Assembly: GCA_020637295.1 (NCBI GenBank)
Contig: JACJWF010000007.1
Location: 1 to 64,000 of the forward strand
Source: Acidimicrobiaceae bacterium
GTDB taxonomy: Bacteria > Actinomycetota > Acidimicrobiia > Acidimicrobiales > Ilumatobacteraceae
Direction of reading: 5' to 3'
Length of the DNA stretch: 64,000 bases
The first letter of the stretch is position 1, and every line of letters begins with the position of its first letter. The notes under the pieces are model-generated. The model saw nothing but the letters and a program-made list of their open reading frames with translations, ran no database searches and had not been told where the DNA came from. Shown piece after piece: positions 30,162 to 38,676 of this stretch. A program made the position numbers and the translations under genes.

Positions 30162-31195
30162 CAGCCGAACCCTCCAACCCGTGCCGATTGGGCGAGCGTG
30201 ACCTGCGCCCGCCGGCACCGCGGGCACGTGTCCTGGTAGTTGCCGCCACCATCGATCGAGTAATCGAACCCGACCTGCGGCAGCACATCTTTGAGGTCGC
30301 TGATCTGCTGGGCGCTCGCGAACGTGTCGCCGCATCGACGGCACACCGCCGCGGGGCCGTCGGCGTTGGCCTGCTTGTAGTAGGCGACACCGAGGTTGCC
30401 GGGCCGTTGGAAGATGTGGAAAAGCTTTCCGAACGGCAGGTACATCAGCCCGAGGATCACCGTCAGCGCGTGCAGCGTGTTGAGCGCCGAGTAGAAGCGT
30501 CCCTCGAGCCACATGCTCGACACCGTCAGGAACAACCCGGACACCGACACGGCGAACAGGCCGGCCAACGCCAAGAAGTCACCGGAGCGTTCCACCGCCA
30601 GAGCTCCCGGGTCGCGAAGGCGGCGCCGCAAGAAGATGAACACGCCGCCCAGTACGAGCACGGCTGCGACGTCGAGGGCGTGGAACATGAACCACCCGAC
30701 GATGCTCTCGGCGTCGAACTTCAACGTGCCGACACGCGACACGTACACCTGATAGTGGTCCGCTTGCTGACCGACGCTTTCGAAGTGCAGCAGGCCGAGC
30801 GTCAACGGAATCGTGACCAGACCGGCGAGGATGCATCCCCAGAACACGAGCTGGTGCGCGATCCAGCGTGCCCGTGACCGGCGGCGGATGAAGCCCTGGG
30901 CGAGCAGCTGCGTCGCGACCAGTGACGGCAACGCGGCCGCGTTGCGGGCTTTGCGTTGCCGGAAGGCGTCCCAGCCGCGGCGGTTCAACATCGCCGTCGG
31001 CGGCCGCCGCAGCCAGACCGCGTACCGGTAGGCGACACCGAACACCGCGAACACGACGCCGAACAGGTAGCCGACGAGCGCCGCGTCGAACCACACCAGC
31101 TGGTCGCTGCCGATGAACGTCAACGCGATCACGACCGCGACCCCGACCGCGCCCCAGGTGAGGCCGCGACGATCCAGCCGGTTCATCGAGTTCAC
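30161..31195 (-). CDS. Cytochrome b/NarI-like membrane subunit with Cys-rich tail (copy 2)
   Basis: Membrane protein of 344 residues with about six helices, matching copy 1 over its length. The last helix pair has LHALTVILGLMYLPFGKLFH. The tail keeps both Cys pairs (CRRC and CPRC). GTG 31195 follows the hemoglobin stop by ten bases; ATG 31186 is another possible start. It probably connects the quinone pool with the Rieske and ferredoxin subunits. Confidence 0.75.
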   Translation of the reverse strand: MNSMNRLDRRGLTWGAVGVAVVIALTFIGSDQLVWFDAALVGYLFGVVFAVFGVAYRYAVWLRRPPTAMLNRRGWDAFRQRKARNAAALPSLVATQLLAQGFIRRRSRARWIAHQLVFWGCILAGLVTIPLTLGLLHFESVGQQADHYQVYVSRVGTLKFDAESIVGWFMFHALDVAAVLVLGGVFIFLRRRLRDPGALAVERSGDFLALAGLFAVSVSGLFLTVSSMWLEGRFYSALNTLHALTVILGLMYLPFGKLFHIFQRPGNLGVAYYKQANADGPAAVCRRCGDTFASAQQISDLKDVLPQVGFDYSIDGGGNYQDTCPRCRRAQVTLAQSARVGGFG

Positions 31196-31205
31196 GGTCG
31201 CGACC

Positions 31206-31757
31206 CTAGATCCAGCGTCGACCGTCATGTGACGGGCCCCCACGACGGCCGCCTGCGGCACGCCACACCGGTTCGATCGGCTCGGCGCCGCGCGCCGACA
31301 CTCCCGAAATTAGGCGTGCCATCGCAGCGGCCATCTTGCTGCCCCGCTGCTTGGCTGCGTCCGCGCGTGGACCTTCGAACGAGGCGTCGATCGTCGAGTG
31401 GAACAACGACACCCACCGCTCGTAGTGGACGCTCGTCAACGGGGTTCGTGCGTGCACCGGTTCGTGAGCGCGCAACGGGTGACCCGCATAGCCGGGATCG
31501 CCGAGCAGTTGCCACGACCAGAAATCGACCAGCGTCGCGATGTGCGCCGACCAGTCCACGCGGGCGGCATGGAACACCGGGCCGAGCACGTCGTCCATCG
31601 CTGCGTCGCGGTAGAAGTCGCGGACCATCCGCTCGATCCCCGCTCGATCGGCGAGATCCGGTCGTGACGCATCGAACTCGGCCTGCTCGACGAGATGACT
31701 CCAGCACGGCGGATCGCCGCCCTCGTCGCACGCCACCCTGTGCGCGGTGTCGCTCAT
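31206..31757 (-). CDS. Group III truncated hemoglobin, extended (copy 2)
   Basis: Heme protein of 183 residues. The globin core has DFYRDAAMDDVLGPVF and the proximal His region SVHYERWVSLFHSTI. It has about 40 extra N-terminal residues with two Cys and a 35-residue basic tail compared with the protein at 12246-12674. The ATG overlaps the RIC stop (ATGA). It is likely to bind or convert NO near the molybdoenzyme complex. Confidence 0.8.
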   Translation of the reverse strand: MSDTAHRVACDEGGDPPCWSHLVEQAEFDASRPDLADRAGIERMVRDFYRDAAMDDVLGPVFHAARVDWSAHIATLVDFWSWQLLGDPGYAGHPLRAHEPVHARTPLTSVHYERWVSLFHSTIDASFEGPRADAAKQRGSKMAAAMARLISGVSARGAEPIEPVWRAAGGRRGGPSHDGRRWI

Positions 31758-32485
31758 CGAGCAGGCGCCGCCACCGCCCGTTCCGCTTCCAGGCGCACGA
31801 CCAGCGGGAACAACACGTTGTTCTCCTTGTGGATGTGCAGATGCGTGTCGGCTTCGATCTCGGCGAGCGCCGCGAAGCACGCCGCATACGTCGCGCACCC
31901 ATCCGCCGGCGGTGTGTAGTCGCCGGTCACGTGCCGCAGCTCGGCGAGCAACGCGCCGACTGCGTCGTGTTCGCTCAACATCACCGAGATCGGGTTCCGC
32001 AACGTCCCGCAATGGAACACCGGTGACCCCGACGACGCGTCGAGCTCACGGATCATCGGGAACAACACGCGCTCCTCTTTCATCATGTGCGGCCCCAGAT
32101 CGGCGAACACACGAGCCACGCAGGCAGCGATCGGGACGAGCTCGGGGTGCCGTTCGCCGTGCACCGCGACGATCTTGTCGACCAGCGCCGTCACGCGAGG
32201 CATCTCGTCCCACAGATAGCGGTGATGCGTCGCCTCGAGGTGATCGACCAACTCGCTCGCCGTCATCGACACCCACGACGCCCCGTCCACGTCGGCGGGC
32301 TCATCGACAGCCAGCTCGGCGATCGTGGCCAGCGGGTCGAGCCCTGCCGCGGCGCAGGCTTCCGAGATCGTGCGCTGACCGCCACAGCAGTAGTCCAGGC
32401 CGAGCCGCTCGAACGCCCTCGTCAGCTGTGGGAACGCGTCCACCGCCTCGGCCAACCTCGTCGACCCATCGATCGTCACCATCAT
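31754..32485 (-). CDS. RIC/ScdA/YtfE-type iron-sulfur repair protein
   Basis: Di-iron protein of 243 residues. The N-terminal DUF542 domain has LGLDYCCGGQRTI; the hemerythrin domain has DHLEATHHRYLW, LGPHMMKEERVLFP, SEHDAVG and HLHIHKENNVLFP. It lacks the metal-binding head found in the paralogue at 17259-18263. RIC proteins restore Fe-S clusters after NO damage. It follows the YwiC-like gene by 28 bases in the copy 2 operon. Confidence 0.88.
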   Translation of the reverse strand: MMVTIDGSTRLAEAVDAFPQLTRAFERLGLDYCCGGQRTISEACAAAGLDPLATIAELAVDEPADVDGASWVSMTASELVDHLEATHHRYLWDEMPRVTALVDKIVAVHGERHPELVPIAACVARVFADLGPHMMKEERVLFPMIRELDASSGSPVFHCGTLRNPISVMLSEHDAVGALLAELRHVTGDYTPPADGCATYAACFAALAEIEADTHLHIHKENNVLFPLVVRLEAERAVAAPAR

Positions 32486-32513
32486 CAGTTCTCCTTCACC
32501 CGTTCCGATTCGT

Positions 32514-33320
32514 TCACACCAAGATCCCGACCGCCGACACCGCGACCAGCACCAGCCCGATCACCATCTGACGCACCCCGATCCGCTTCGCGGGCATCGG
32601 CGCTCGTCGCACCCACACCGACTGCACGACCGCCAACACACCCACCACCGTCGCGCCCGCGGCGAGCCGCCGATCGACGACCACCGCCACCAGCGCGACC
32701 GCGACCGCGACCAGCTGCGCGACATCGCTGTGCCACACGACACCGGTTCCGCGACGCAACCGGAAGATCTGCACCCGCACGAACGGGATCGCACCGACCA
32801 CCCGGGCCGCCAGCACCAGCCACACCCCGGCGGCGAGCCGGCCGCCCGCTCCGGCGGCGATCACGATCGACGCCGACACCGATGCGACCGCGACCGCGCC
32901 ACACAACTCCGGCACCAGCCGGCGACCACGGCTCCGCACCTCGAACCACACCTCGACCGCGACCAACGGGCTCGCGACGAGCACCGGCACCAGCCAACCC
33001 AACCCCGACACGACCGTCGCGACCGCGATCGCGGCCAGCAACACGGCCGCTTCGACCGTCGCGATGCGCAACGCCAGCTGCGACCGGCCCAGCCAGCGGC
33101 GACGCCGCACATCGACCGCGACCAGCTTCGCCGCGGTGCGCACCAAGAACGCCAGAAACGCGGCAACCCCCAGCGCCGCACCGGCGACCGACCACGCCGC
33201 GAGCAGACCCAACAGGACCGGTTCCAGCGTCAGACCCCAGCCGCCGTGCTCGCTCGGCAACCCGACCGCGCGCCAACCCGGTCGCTCGTCCACCTCCGCA
33301 GTCACCTCCACGACCGCCAT
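32514..33320 (-). CDS. YwiC-like membrane protein (copy 2, intact)
   Basis: Membrane protein of 268 residues with about eight helices. The N-terminal motif PSEHGGWGLTLEPVLLGLLA is the family hallmark and DVAQLV lies in a later loop. YwiC family genes are found near anaerobic nitrate respiration genes in Bacillus. ATG 33320 shares a base with the Rrf2 stop (TGATG). This intact version exposes the frameshift in the copy 1 gene. Confidence 0.8.
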   Translation of the reverse strand: MAVVEVTAEVDERPGWRAVGLPSEHGGWGLTLEPVLLGLLAAWSVAGAALGVAAFLAFLVRTAAKLVAVDVRRRRWLGRSQLALRIATVEAAVLLAAIAVATVVSGLGWLVPVLVASPLVAVEVWFEVRSRGRRLVPELCGAVAVASVSASIVIAAGAGGRLAAGVWLVLAARVVGAIPFVRVQIFRLRRGTGVVWHSDVAQLVAVAVALVAVVVDRRLAAGATVVGVLAVVQSVWVRRAPMPAKRIGVRQMVIGLVLVAVSAVGILV

Positions 33321-33727
33321 CACGCCACCCGAGCCCCGACATCGGCGATCGGCGTCGCGCCGAGCACGCGGACCAGCTCGCTGCGCGCCTGCGCCCACGC
33401 CACATGCAACACGCACGGATCCGCCGCCTGACACGGCCGGTCAGCCACAACACAGCGACCCAGATCCGTCGGCCCGTCGACCGCCTCGATCACCGCCAAC
33501 GCGCTCACGTCACCCAACGCCACCTGGCAGCGATACCCGCCCGCCGGACCAGGATCCGACGACACCCAACCAGCCCGCACCAGTGGGCCCAGCACCTGGG
33601 GCACGAACTTGACCGTCGTCCCGAGCGCATCCGCGAGCGCCGGCCCCTTCACTCGCTCACCCGAGCCGCCCAGGAACGCCAACGCACGGATCGCCAGTTC
33701 CGCCCGCCGAGTGATCTCCAGTCGCAC
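33320..33727 (-). CDS. Rrf2 family regulator, NsrR/IscR-like
   Basis: DNA-binding protein of 135 residues. It begins VRLEITRRAELAIRALAFL, the typical Rrf2 winged-helix start, followed by PQVLGPLVRAGWVSSDPGPA. Three Cys in RCVVADRPCQAADPC (spacing x6, x5) can hold an Fe-S cluster as in NsrR (NO sensor) or IscR. GTG 33727 was chosen since family members start just before this motif. It heads the eleven-gene operon, so it probably represses the operon until its cluster reacts with NO. Confidence 0.85.
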   Translation of the reverse strand: MRLEITRRAELAIRALAFLGGSGERVKGPALADALGTTVKFVPQVLGPLVRAGWVSSDPGPAGGYRCQVALGDVSALAVIEAVDGPTDLGRCVVADRPCQAADPCVLHVAWAQARSELVRVLGATPIADVGARVA

Positions 33728-33849
33728 AGTAGAAGACTTGATGACCCGGCCGGCGGGCGGTAGGGACCAACGACCCAACCTGCCCCCATCCCGCCGCGAC
33801 CTCGCAGGACCGGCGCGCGAGCCGACACACTGCTCGTAGCGTCCTTACG
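33728..33849. promoter_or_regulatory. Divergent promoter region, Rrf2 operon/methyltransferase
   Basis: A 122-bp gap that must hold the promoter of the minus-strand operon and that of the methyltransferase. On the minus strand CAAGTCTTCTACT ends directly before the Rrf2 GTG and is the only AT-rich spot; it could be part of a -10 box or an autoregulatory site with a leaderless start. No clear long inverted repeat is seen. Confidence 0.4.
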
Positions 33850-34461
33850 GTGGCCACGAACCGATGGATCGCCCTCACCGAACAGAACCCCGGACACTCC
33901 GACTGGTACATCGAACGGTTCCGCGCCATGGCCGCCGCCGGCGACGACCTCGACGGCGAAGCCCGCCTCGTCGACACCATGGCACCACGCCACGCACGCA
34001 TCCTCGATGCCGGCTGCGGCCCCGGACGCGTCGGCGCACGACTCGCCACACTCGGCCACCACGTCGTGGGAGTCGACATCGACCCGATCCTCATCGCCGC
34101 CGCACAACACGACCATCCCGACGTGACCTGGCTCGTCGACGACCTCTCCGAACTCGACCTCCCCGCCGCCGGCATCACCGACGGATTCGACATCGTCGTT
34201 TGCGCCGGCAACGTCCTCACATTCCTCGACCCCGACACCCGACGACCAGTCCTCGCGAGACTCCGAGAACACCTCAACGACAGCGGCCGGATCGTCGCCG
34301 GGTTCGGCGCCAACCGCGACTACGCATTCGACGACTTCCTCGACGACGCCCACCACGTCGGCCTCGCACCCGAACTGCTGGTCTCCACCTGGGACCTACG
34401 TCCCCTCCTCGCCACCTCCGACTTCCTCGTCGCCGTGCTCTCCACCCCCACCGCGCCCTGA
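33850..34461 (+). CDS. SAM-dependent methyltransferase (copy 2)
   Basis: Class I methyltransferase of 203 residues, paralogue of 7352-7954. It shares ENPGHSDWYIERFRAMAA, ILDAGCGPGRVGARL and VVGVDIDP. It starts at GTG 33850 and is divergent from the Rrf2 operon. The target is unknown; its repeated presence beside this module suggests a linked role. Confidence 0.82.
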   Translation: MATNRWIALTEQNPGHSDWYIERFRAMAAAGDDLDGEARLVDTMAPRHARILDAGCGPGRVGARLATLGHHVVGVDIDPILIAAAQHDHPDVTWLVDDLSELDLPAAGITDGFDIVVCAGNVLTFLDPDTRRPVLARLREHLNDSGRIVAGFGANRDYAFDDFLDDAHHVGLAPELLVSTWDLRPLLATSDFLVAVLSTPTAP

Positions 34462-34899
34462 ACAACAGATCGTCCGGCCTCCCAGGACAAGCGGGCAGCA
34501 GCCAGATTTCGAACGGTCACGATCAAGCACGAGAGGACACCTGCGAAGCCCGGGTGACCGCCTGGGGGTCGTCACCCTCCACCGAACGGTGCCAGCTCGA
34601 ACGACCCTCGTGAGCGTTGACACCACACGCGCCCAACCACGCCCGACCACGCACGCTCCCTCGCACGCGAGCACACGACAGCCTTCGGGTTGCGCCCCTA
34701 ACGAGCCCCGACGGTCAGCGCCTGCCGGTGGCGCTCGTCCGCACCAGCAGGCTTTCGTAGGCGCTCGTCGCGCCCTCAGTGCCGGTACCCACGTGCCACG
34801 CCGACGGCCGAGGGCCCACGAACGCCGACGAACCCGACCGCACGCATGCCATCGCCCACGAAACACTGGCATTGACATCTCGTTGACACGGGCGAGCGA
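34462..34899. other. Island right end without gene
   Basis: No convincing coding sequence. TTGACATCTCGTTGACACGG at 34872-34891 resembles 23538-23557 at the other end. The rest is GC-rich DNA with many short repeats of CACGC type. Nothing else could be recognised. Confidence 0.5.
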
Positions 34900-34932
34900 A
34901 GAGGCCCTTCTCGTCGAGCGAAAAGGGCCTCT
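34900..34932 (-). terminator. Terminator hairpin of tRNA-fMet
   Basis: AGAGGCCCTT (34900-34909) pairs perfectly with AAGGGCCTCT (34923-34932), a 10-bp stem 15 bases after the tRNA 3' end in its reading direction. Only a short T run follows. The same stem lies at the left att repeat. Confidence 0.65.
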
Positions 34933-34946
34933 GAGCTGGTATTACT

Positions 34947-35023
<77 letters not shown>

Positions 35024-35039
35024 TCGGAGTAGGAAAGAA

Positions 35040-35068
35040 ACCGTATCCAACGTCGCGGCGAATCGCAA
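35040..35068 (-). promoter_or_regulatory. Probable tRNA-fMet promoter
   Basis: On the minus strand TTGCGA (35063-35068) and TACGGT (35040-35045) are spaced by 17 bases and lie 17 bases before the tRNA 5' end, as expected for a housekeeping sigma-factor promoter. Confidence 0.6.
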
Positions 35069-35088
35069 CGTCTCAGACAGTCCGCCGG

Positions 35089-35973
35089 TCAACCGGTGGC
35101 CTGGCCCTCGTCAGCAGGGCCGAACACGTCGTCCAGGTAGGCCCGGCTGGCCTCGTGGGCGCCGGCCATCATGGCGGCAGCGTCGTCCATTTTCCGCCAC
35201 GCCAGCTGGCGGCGGTCGTCCATCGCGAGGGTGTGGCCGCTGGGCAGGACGTGCACGACCACATCGTCCGGCAGGCCGGCCAGGAACGTGGCGAAGCGGT
35301 GGCGGCGGGCGATCTCGAACGCCACCAGCGGCGCCTGGTGCAGGCGGCGTGGGACCGGCAGCGACTGCTCCACCCGGCCCACCTGCAACACGTACACCTC
35401 GGTGCACCCCAGCGCCACCGCCCGGTCCAGCGGGATGGAGTTGACCAGCCCGCCGTCGTAGTAGTGCCGCCCAGCCACTTCCGCCGGCGGCAGCAGGCCG
35501 GGGATGGCGCTCGACGCCACCAGCGCCTCCACCAGCGGGCCCTCCGTGAACCACGTCTCCGAGGCGTCGTCGATGCATGCAGCCACGCACTGGAACGGCA
35601 CCGTCAACGCCTCGAACGACCCAGCGGGCAGTGCCACCGCCAGCGCATCCCTCAGTGAGGCGGACTCGAACAGCGACGGCTTGCGCCCGACCACTGAGCG
35701 CACCCGGTCCATCCAGCCGGCGTCGGCGATGACGGAACTGGCCTGGTGCTGCCAGAACGCCTGCATCGCATCCACCCCCGCCGCCGTGGGGTCGGCGGCG
35801 AACCACGCCCCGTTGATGGCCCCGATCGAGCAGCCGAGCACCACATCCGGCCGGATGCCCCGCTCCACCAGCGCGCGCAGCATGCCCACCTCGACGGCGC
35901 CCCACTTGCCGCCCCCTCCGAGCACGAACGCCACCTGGGCTGCGGGTATCTCCGCCTCGGGCGTCACCGACAC
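35089..35973 (-). CDS. Patatin-like phospholipase
   Basis: Serine hydrolase of 294 residues of the RssA/patatin type. It has the oxyanion loop GGGGKWGAVEVG, nucleophile motif GCSIG and catalytic Asp in YYDGGLVNSIPLD. It probably cleaves lipid acyl chains in or near the membrane. It starts at GTG 35973, four bases after the DUF1801 gene. It is the first ordinary chromosomal gene beyond the tRNA. Confidence 0.9.
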   Translation of the reverse strand: MSVTPEAEIPAAQVAFVLGGGGKWGAVEVGMLRALVERGIRPDVVLGCSIGAINGAWFAADPTAAGVDAMQAFWQHQASSVIADAGWMDRVRSVVGRKPSLFESASLRDALAVALPAGSFEALTVPFQCVAACIDDASETWFTEGPLVEALVASSAIPGLLPPAEVAGRHYYDGGLVNSIPLDRAVALGCTEVYVLQVGRVEQSLPVPRRLHQAPLVAFEIARRHRFATFLAGLPDDVVVHVLPSGHTLAMDDRRQLAWRKMDDAAAMMAGAHEASRAYLDDVFGPADEGQATG

Positions 35974-35977
35974 GCGG

Positions 35978-36394
35978 TCAGCTCCCGCCCCAGCCGGGCA
36001 GCGCCGCGGCCTGGCGCACCCACGCCGCCAACTGGGCCTCGTCCAGCGGCTCGCCGTCCCGCAGGTGGACGTATCGGACGTGCTCGTTCTTCGACGGCTC
36101 CGGCGGTACCGGCGTCAATGAAGCACCCTCGAAGAATGTGACCTTCAGGTACTTCGTCATCGCGTGGAAGCTGAGGAACCAGCCGTCGCCCACGCCGTAG
36201 AACGGCGAGTTCCACCGCACCGCCCGCTGCACGCCGGGCACTGTGCGAGCGATCAGCGCATCCAGCGCCTCTCCCACCTCCCGCTTCCACCCGGGCAACG
36301 CCGCCAGGTACTCGCGCACCAGCGCGTCGCCGTCACCCTTGGCGATCTGTGGGTTGCCACCCGCCAGCAGCACCGGCTTCTTCTGTGCAGCCAT
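35978..36394 (-). CDS. DUF1801 domain protein
   Basis: Small protein of 138 residues. VPGVQRAVRWNSPFYGVGDG, then SFHAMTKYLKVTFFEGA, match the DUF1801/YdhG fold. The biochemical role of the family is unclear. It lies between the patatin gene and a Ddn-like gene on the same strand. Confidence 0.8.
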   Translation of the reverse strand: MAAQKKPVLLAGGNPQIAKGDGDALVREYLAALPGWKREVGEALDALIARTVPGVQRAVRWNSPFYGVGDGWFLSFHAMTKYLKVTFFEGASLTPVPPEPSKNEHVRYVHLRDGEPLDEAQLAAWVRQAAALPGWGGS

Positions 36395-36456
36395 CGCACC
36401 TCCCTCGCAGCCGCCGCGAGCCTAACGACCCGGGTTGGCGCGCCGTTGCGGTGACC

Positions 36457-36948
36457 TCACGCCAGGCGAAGCACCAGGCACTCGGTGGTGCCGAACAGGC
36501 GCATCGCCCGAGTCTCCTTCGCCGGAACGTCACCGGGTTGCACGTTGCGCACCAGCGGCGACCGCACCTGGAAGGTCTCGCCCTCGTGCACCAACTCCGC
36601 CTCGTCCGCGGCCAGCACGTTGCGCACCCAGTCCGGCCGTGTGCCGTACGGCAGCACGATCACGAACCCGTCGCCCGTGCGGAACGGCACCACCGGCGTC
36701 TCGTACGAGCGCCCGCTGTACCGGCCGACATGGCGGATCACACCCGCATACGCGCCGGGCTGCCCGGCGGTGGCCATCTGTCGCGGGTTGACCACCCTGC
36801 GGTTCACCCTCCGCTGGACGTCGATGACCGGCCGCCATTTCGTGCGCATCCCCACGAACCACACCGTGCCCAACAGCACCACATTCACCAGCAGGGTGGC
36901 GACGACGCTGAACACCACCCGCCGCACCGACCGAACGCACCGTCTCAT
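36457..36948 (-). CDS. Ddn-like deazaflavin (F420)-dependent oxidoreductase, membrane-anchored
   Basis: Protein of 163 residues. An N-terminal hydrophobic helix (about 10-32) is followed by a split-barrel domain with GRYSGRSYETPVVPF, GFVIVLPYG, DWVRNVLAA and GETFQVRSP, the pattern of nitroreductase/deazaflavin-dependent enzymes such as Ddn. It likely uses reduced F420 for an unknown reduction. The anchor suggests work at the membrane. Confidence 0.8.
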   Translation of the reverse strand: MRRCVRSVRRVVFSVVATLLVNVVLLGTVWFVGMRTKWRPVIDVQRRVNRRVVNPRQMATAGQPGAYAGVIRHVGRYSGRSYETPVVPFRTGDGFVIVLPYGTRPDWVRNVLAADEAELVHEGETFQVRSPLVRNVQPGDVPAKETRAMRLFGTTECLVLRLA

Positions 36949-37018
36949 CGGCGCCTCCCTTCATCGGGCCCGACCTCATGGTACGCCCGGGGCGCAACCG
37001 GCCGGCAGGGCGGCACGG

Positions 37019-37777
37019 TCAGAACGGCACGATGGTGGCCAGCAGACCCGAGCCAGGGGAGCGCCCGCTGAGTGTGCGGCAGAACTCCACCGCGTCCATC
37101 GTCAGGGATGCCGCCGCACCGTCACCGGCAGCGAACGTTCCGCCCGCAGCGCCCGTGAGCTCCAGGCGGAACGGCTGGCCGTGGCGGCGGGCCCACTCCG
37201 CCACGACGTCGGCGATGATCCGCCCGTCGTGCGCCGCCGTGAGCGTCGGCTCCACCCCGAGTGCCCGGCTGGCGTCCACCCGGTGCATCCACATGTCGCG
37301 CAAGTAGATGGTGCCCAGCAGATAACCGAGCTTCCACCGCTCCACCACCGGACCGTCCACCTTCATCTGGACCCCACCGCGGACGACGCGAGGCACCCGC
37401 CGCCGCAACCGCACGGTGCGCGGGGCCGCGGCAGCCAGCCGCTCCACCAGTTCGTCCGGTGTCAGCGCGATGCGGTCGGCCACCTGCACCGCGGACAGGT
37501 TGGCCTCCAGCGGGCCACCTTCCCGCTTCTGCCGGCGCGTTGCCGCCCTCATCTGGTGGGCCATCTCGCGCATCGCCGCCCCTTCGCACGCGCCGAGCAC
37601 ATGCAGGTACATCGCCCTCACGTCCCACGCGGGGCAGTCGGGCACGGTTGTCGCCCACTGCTGATGGTCGAGCGAACGCAGCAACGCCAACGTGATCGCC
37701 AACTCCTCAGCTTGCAGCGCCAGCGCCTGCTGATGGGTGAACGGAGCGGTCCGGCTGAGATCGGTCGTGGTCGTCAT
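37019..37777 (-). CDS. Mycothiol-dependent maleylpyruvate isomerase family protein
   Basis: DinB-fold protein of 252 residues. It has WATTVPDCPAWDVRAMYLHV near residue 40 and YLRDMWMHRVDASRALG later; the His residues are the metal ligands of the family. It resembles mycothiol-dependent enzymes found in actinobacteria. A strong GAGGAGG site precedes ATG 37777, which overlaps the TetR stop, so the two genes are one unit and the TetR protein may control it. Confidence 0.82.
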   Translation of the reverse strand: MTTTTDLSRTAPFTHQQALALQAEELAITLALLRSLDHQQWATTVPDCPAWDVRAMYLHVLGACEGAAMREMAHQMRAATRRQKREGGPLEANLSAVQVADRIALTPDELVERLAAAAPRTVRLRRRVPRVVRGGVQMKVDGPVVERWKLGYLLGTIYLRDMWMHRVDASRALGVEPTLTAAHDGRIIADVVAEWARRHGQPFRLELTGAAGGTFAAGDGAAASLTMDAVEFCRTLSGRSPGSGLLATIVPF

Positions 37778-38421
37778 GGGGTCCTCCTCGTGCGCGCACG
37801 CCTCGATGCCGGTGCGCCGCCGGCGCCGTTCATGGTTCCGGTATGGGCCAGCAGCATGTCCACGGCGCCGTCCACCAGCCGCCGCCATCGCTCGCCACCG
37901 GGGTCGTTGGCGATCTGCTGCGACGCCAGGCCCGTCATCACCGCCGTCCACATGTCCACAGCCGGGCCGGCGACACCCAGCGCAGCGAGCTCCCCGGTCA
38001 TCTGCTCCAGCACCTGGAGCGCGATGGCGTAGCTCTGCGCCGACGGCTCGAAGCCCGGAATGGTGCGCTGGAACAGCAACTGGAAGCGCACAGGGTCGCC
38101 CACGCAGAACTCGAAGTAGCGGTGCGCCTGGGTGTACGCACGGGGCGCGGCGGGTGGTTGGGCGTCTGCCTGCATCCAGTCGGCGAAGGCCCGGTAGCCC
38201 TGCTCGAACATGGCGTCGTAGATCTCGTGCTTGGACCCGAAGTACGAATACAGCGACTGCGCCCTCATGCCCACCCGTGCTCCGAGATCGCGCATGGTGA
38301 TGCCGGCCAGACCCTGCTCGCGAGCCAGCGCCCAGGCGGCATCGACGATCTCGTCGCGGGCCGCGGTGCGTCGCGCGCTGCGCCGGTCCGCGAGTGGCTG
38401 CTCGAAGGTCTTGCCTGACAT
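37774..38421 (-). CDS. TetR family transcriptional regulator
   Basis: Repressor of 215 residues with the helix-turn-helix GLAGITMRDLGARVGMRAQS followed by LYSYFGSKHEIYDAMF, and a TetR C-terminal domain with a basic tail. The stop overlaps the start of the isomerase-like gene. A half-symmetric stretch (GTTC, eight bases, GAAC) lies directly upstream at about 38424-38439 and may be its operator. Confidence 0.87.
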   Translation of the reverse strand: MSGKTFEQPLADRRSARRTAARDEIVDAAWALAREQGLAGITMRDLGARVGMRAQSLYSYFGSKHEIYDAMFEQGYRAFADWMQADAQPPAAPRAYTQAHRYFEFCVGDPVRFQLLFQRTIPGFEPSAQSYAIALQVLEQMTGELAALGVAGPAVDMWTAVMTGLASQQIANDPGGERWRRLVDGAVDMLLAHTGTMNGAGGAPASRRARTRRTP

Positions 38422-38476
38422 TGTTCGGAACTCTGAACTAAGTCAGGCGTGCTGTCAAGGGTCTACGCTCTTGGCC

Positions 38477-38644
38477 ATGGGTGACGACGGGCGGCAGGTG
38501 GTGGACGCGGCGAGGTCGGCGGAGGCCGCGCCGTCGGGCTGCGAATCGTGCGGTGGGCCGCACGCCCGCTGGTGGTCCACCCCGGCGGGGCGGGCCCAGC
38601 TCTGCCCCACCTGCGCCACGCTCCACGGGTTCGGCTGCCCGTAG
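38477..38644 (+). CDS. 55-residue zinc-ribbon-like protein
   Basis: Small protein with two Cys pairs, CESCGGPHARW and CPTCATLH, spaced as in a zinc ribbon. It is divergent from the TetR gene. No family is recognised and no clear ribosome site is present, so it could be leaderless or not expressed. The paired Cys motifs are the main support. Confidence 0.5.
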   Translation: MGDDGRQVVDAARSAEAAPSGCESCGGPHARWWSTPAGRAQLCPTCATLHGFGCP

Positions 38645-38676
38645 TCGGCGCGTGAAGCCGCCGGCAACGGCGCGAG

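Noticed and set aside
28299..30239. Plus-strand open frame opposite the copy 2 molybdoenzyme
   Set aside because: It mirrors the minus-strand gene; the opposite strand has all cofactor motifs.
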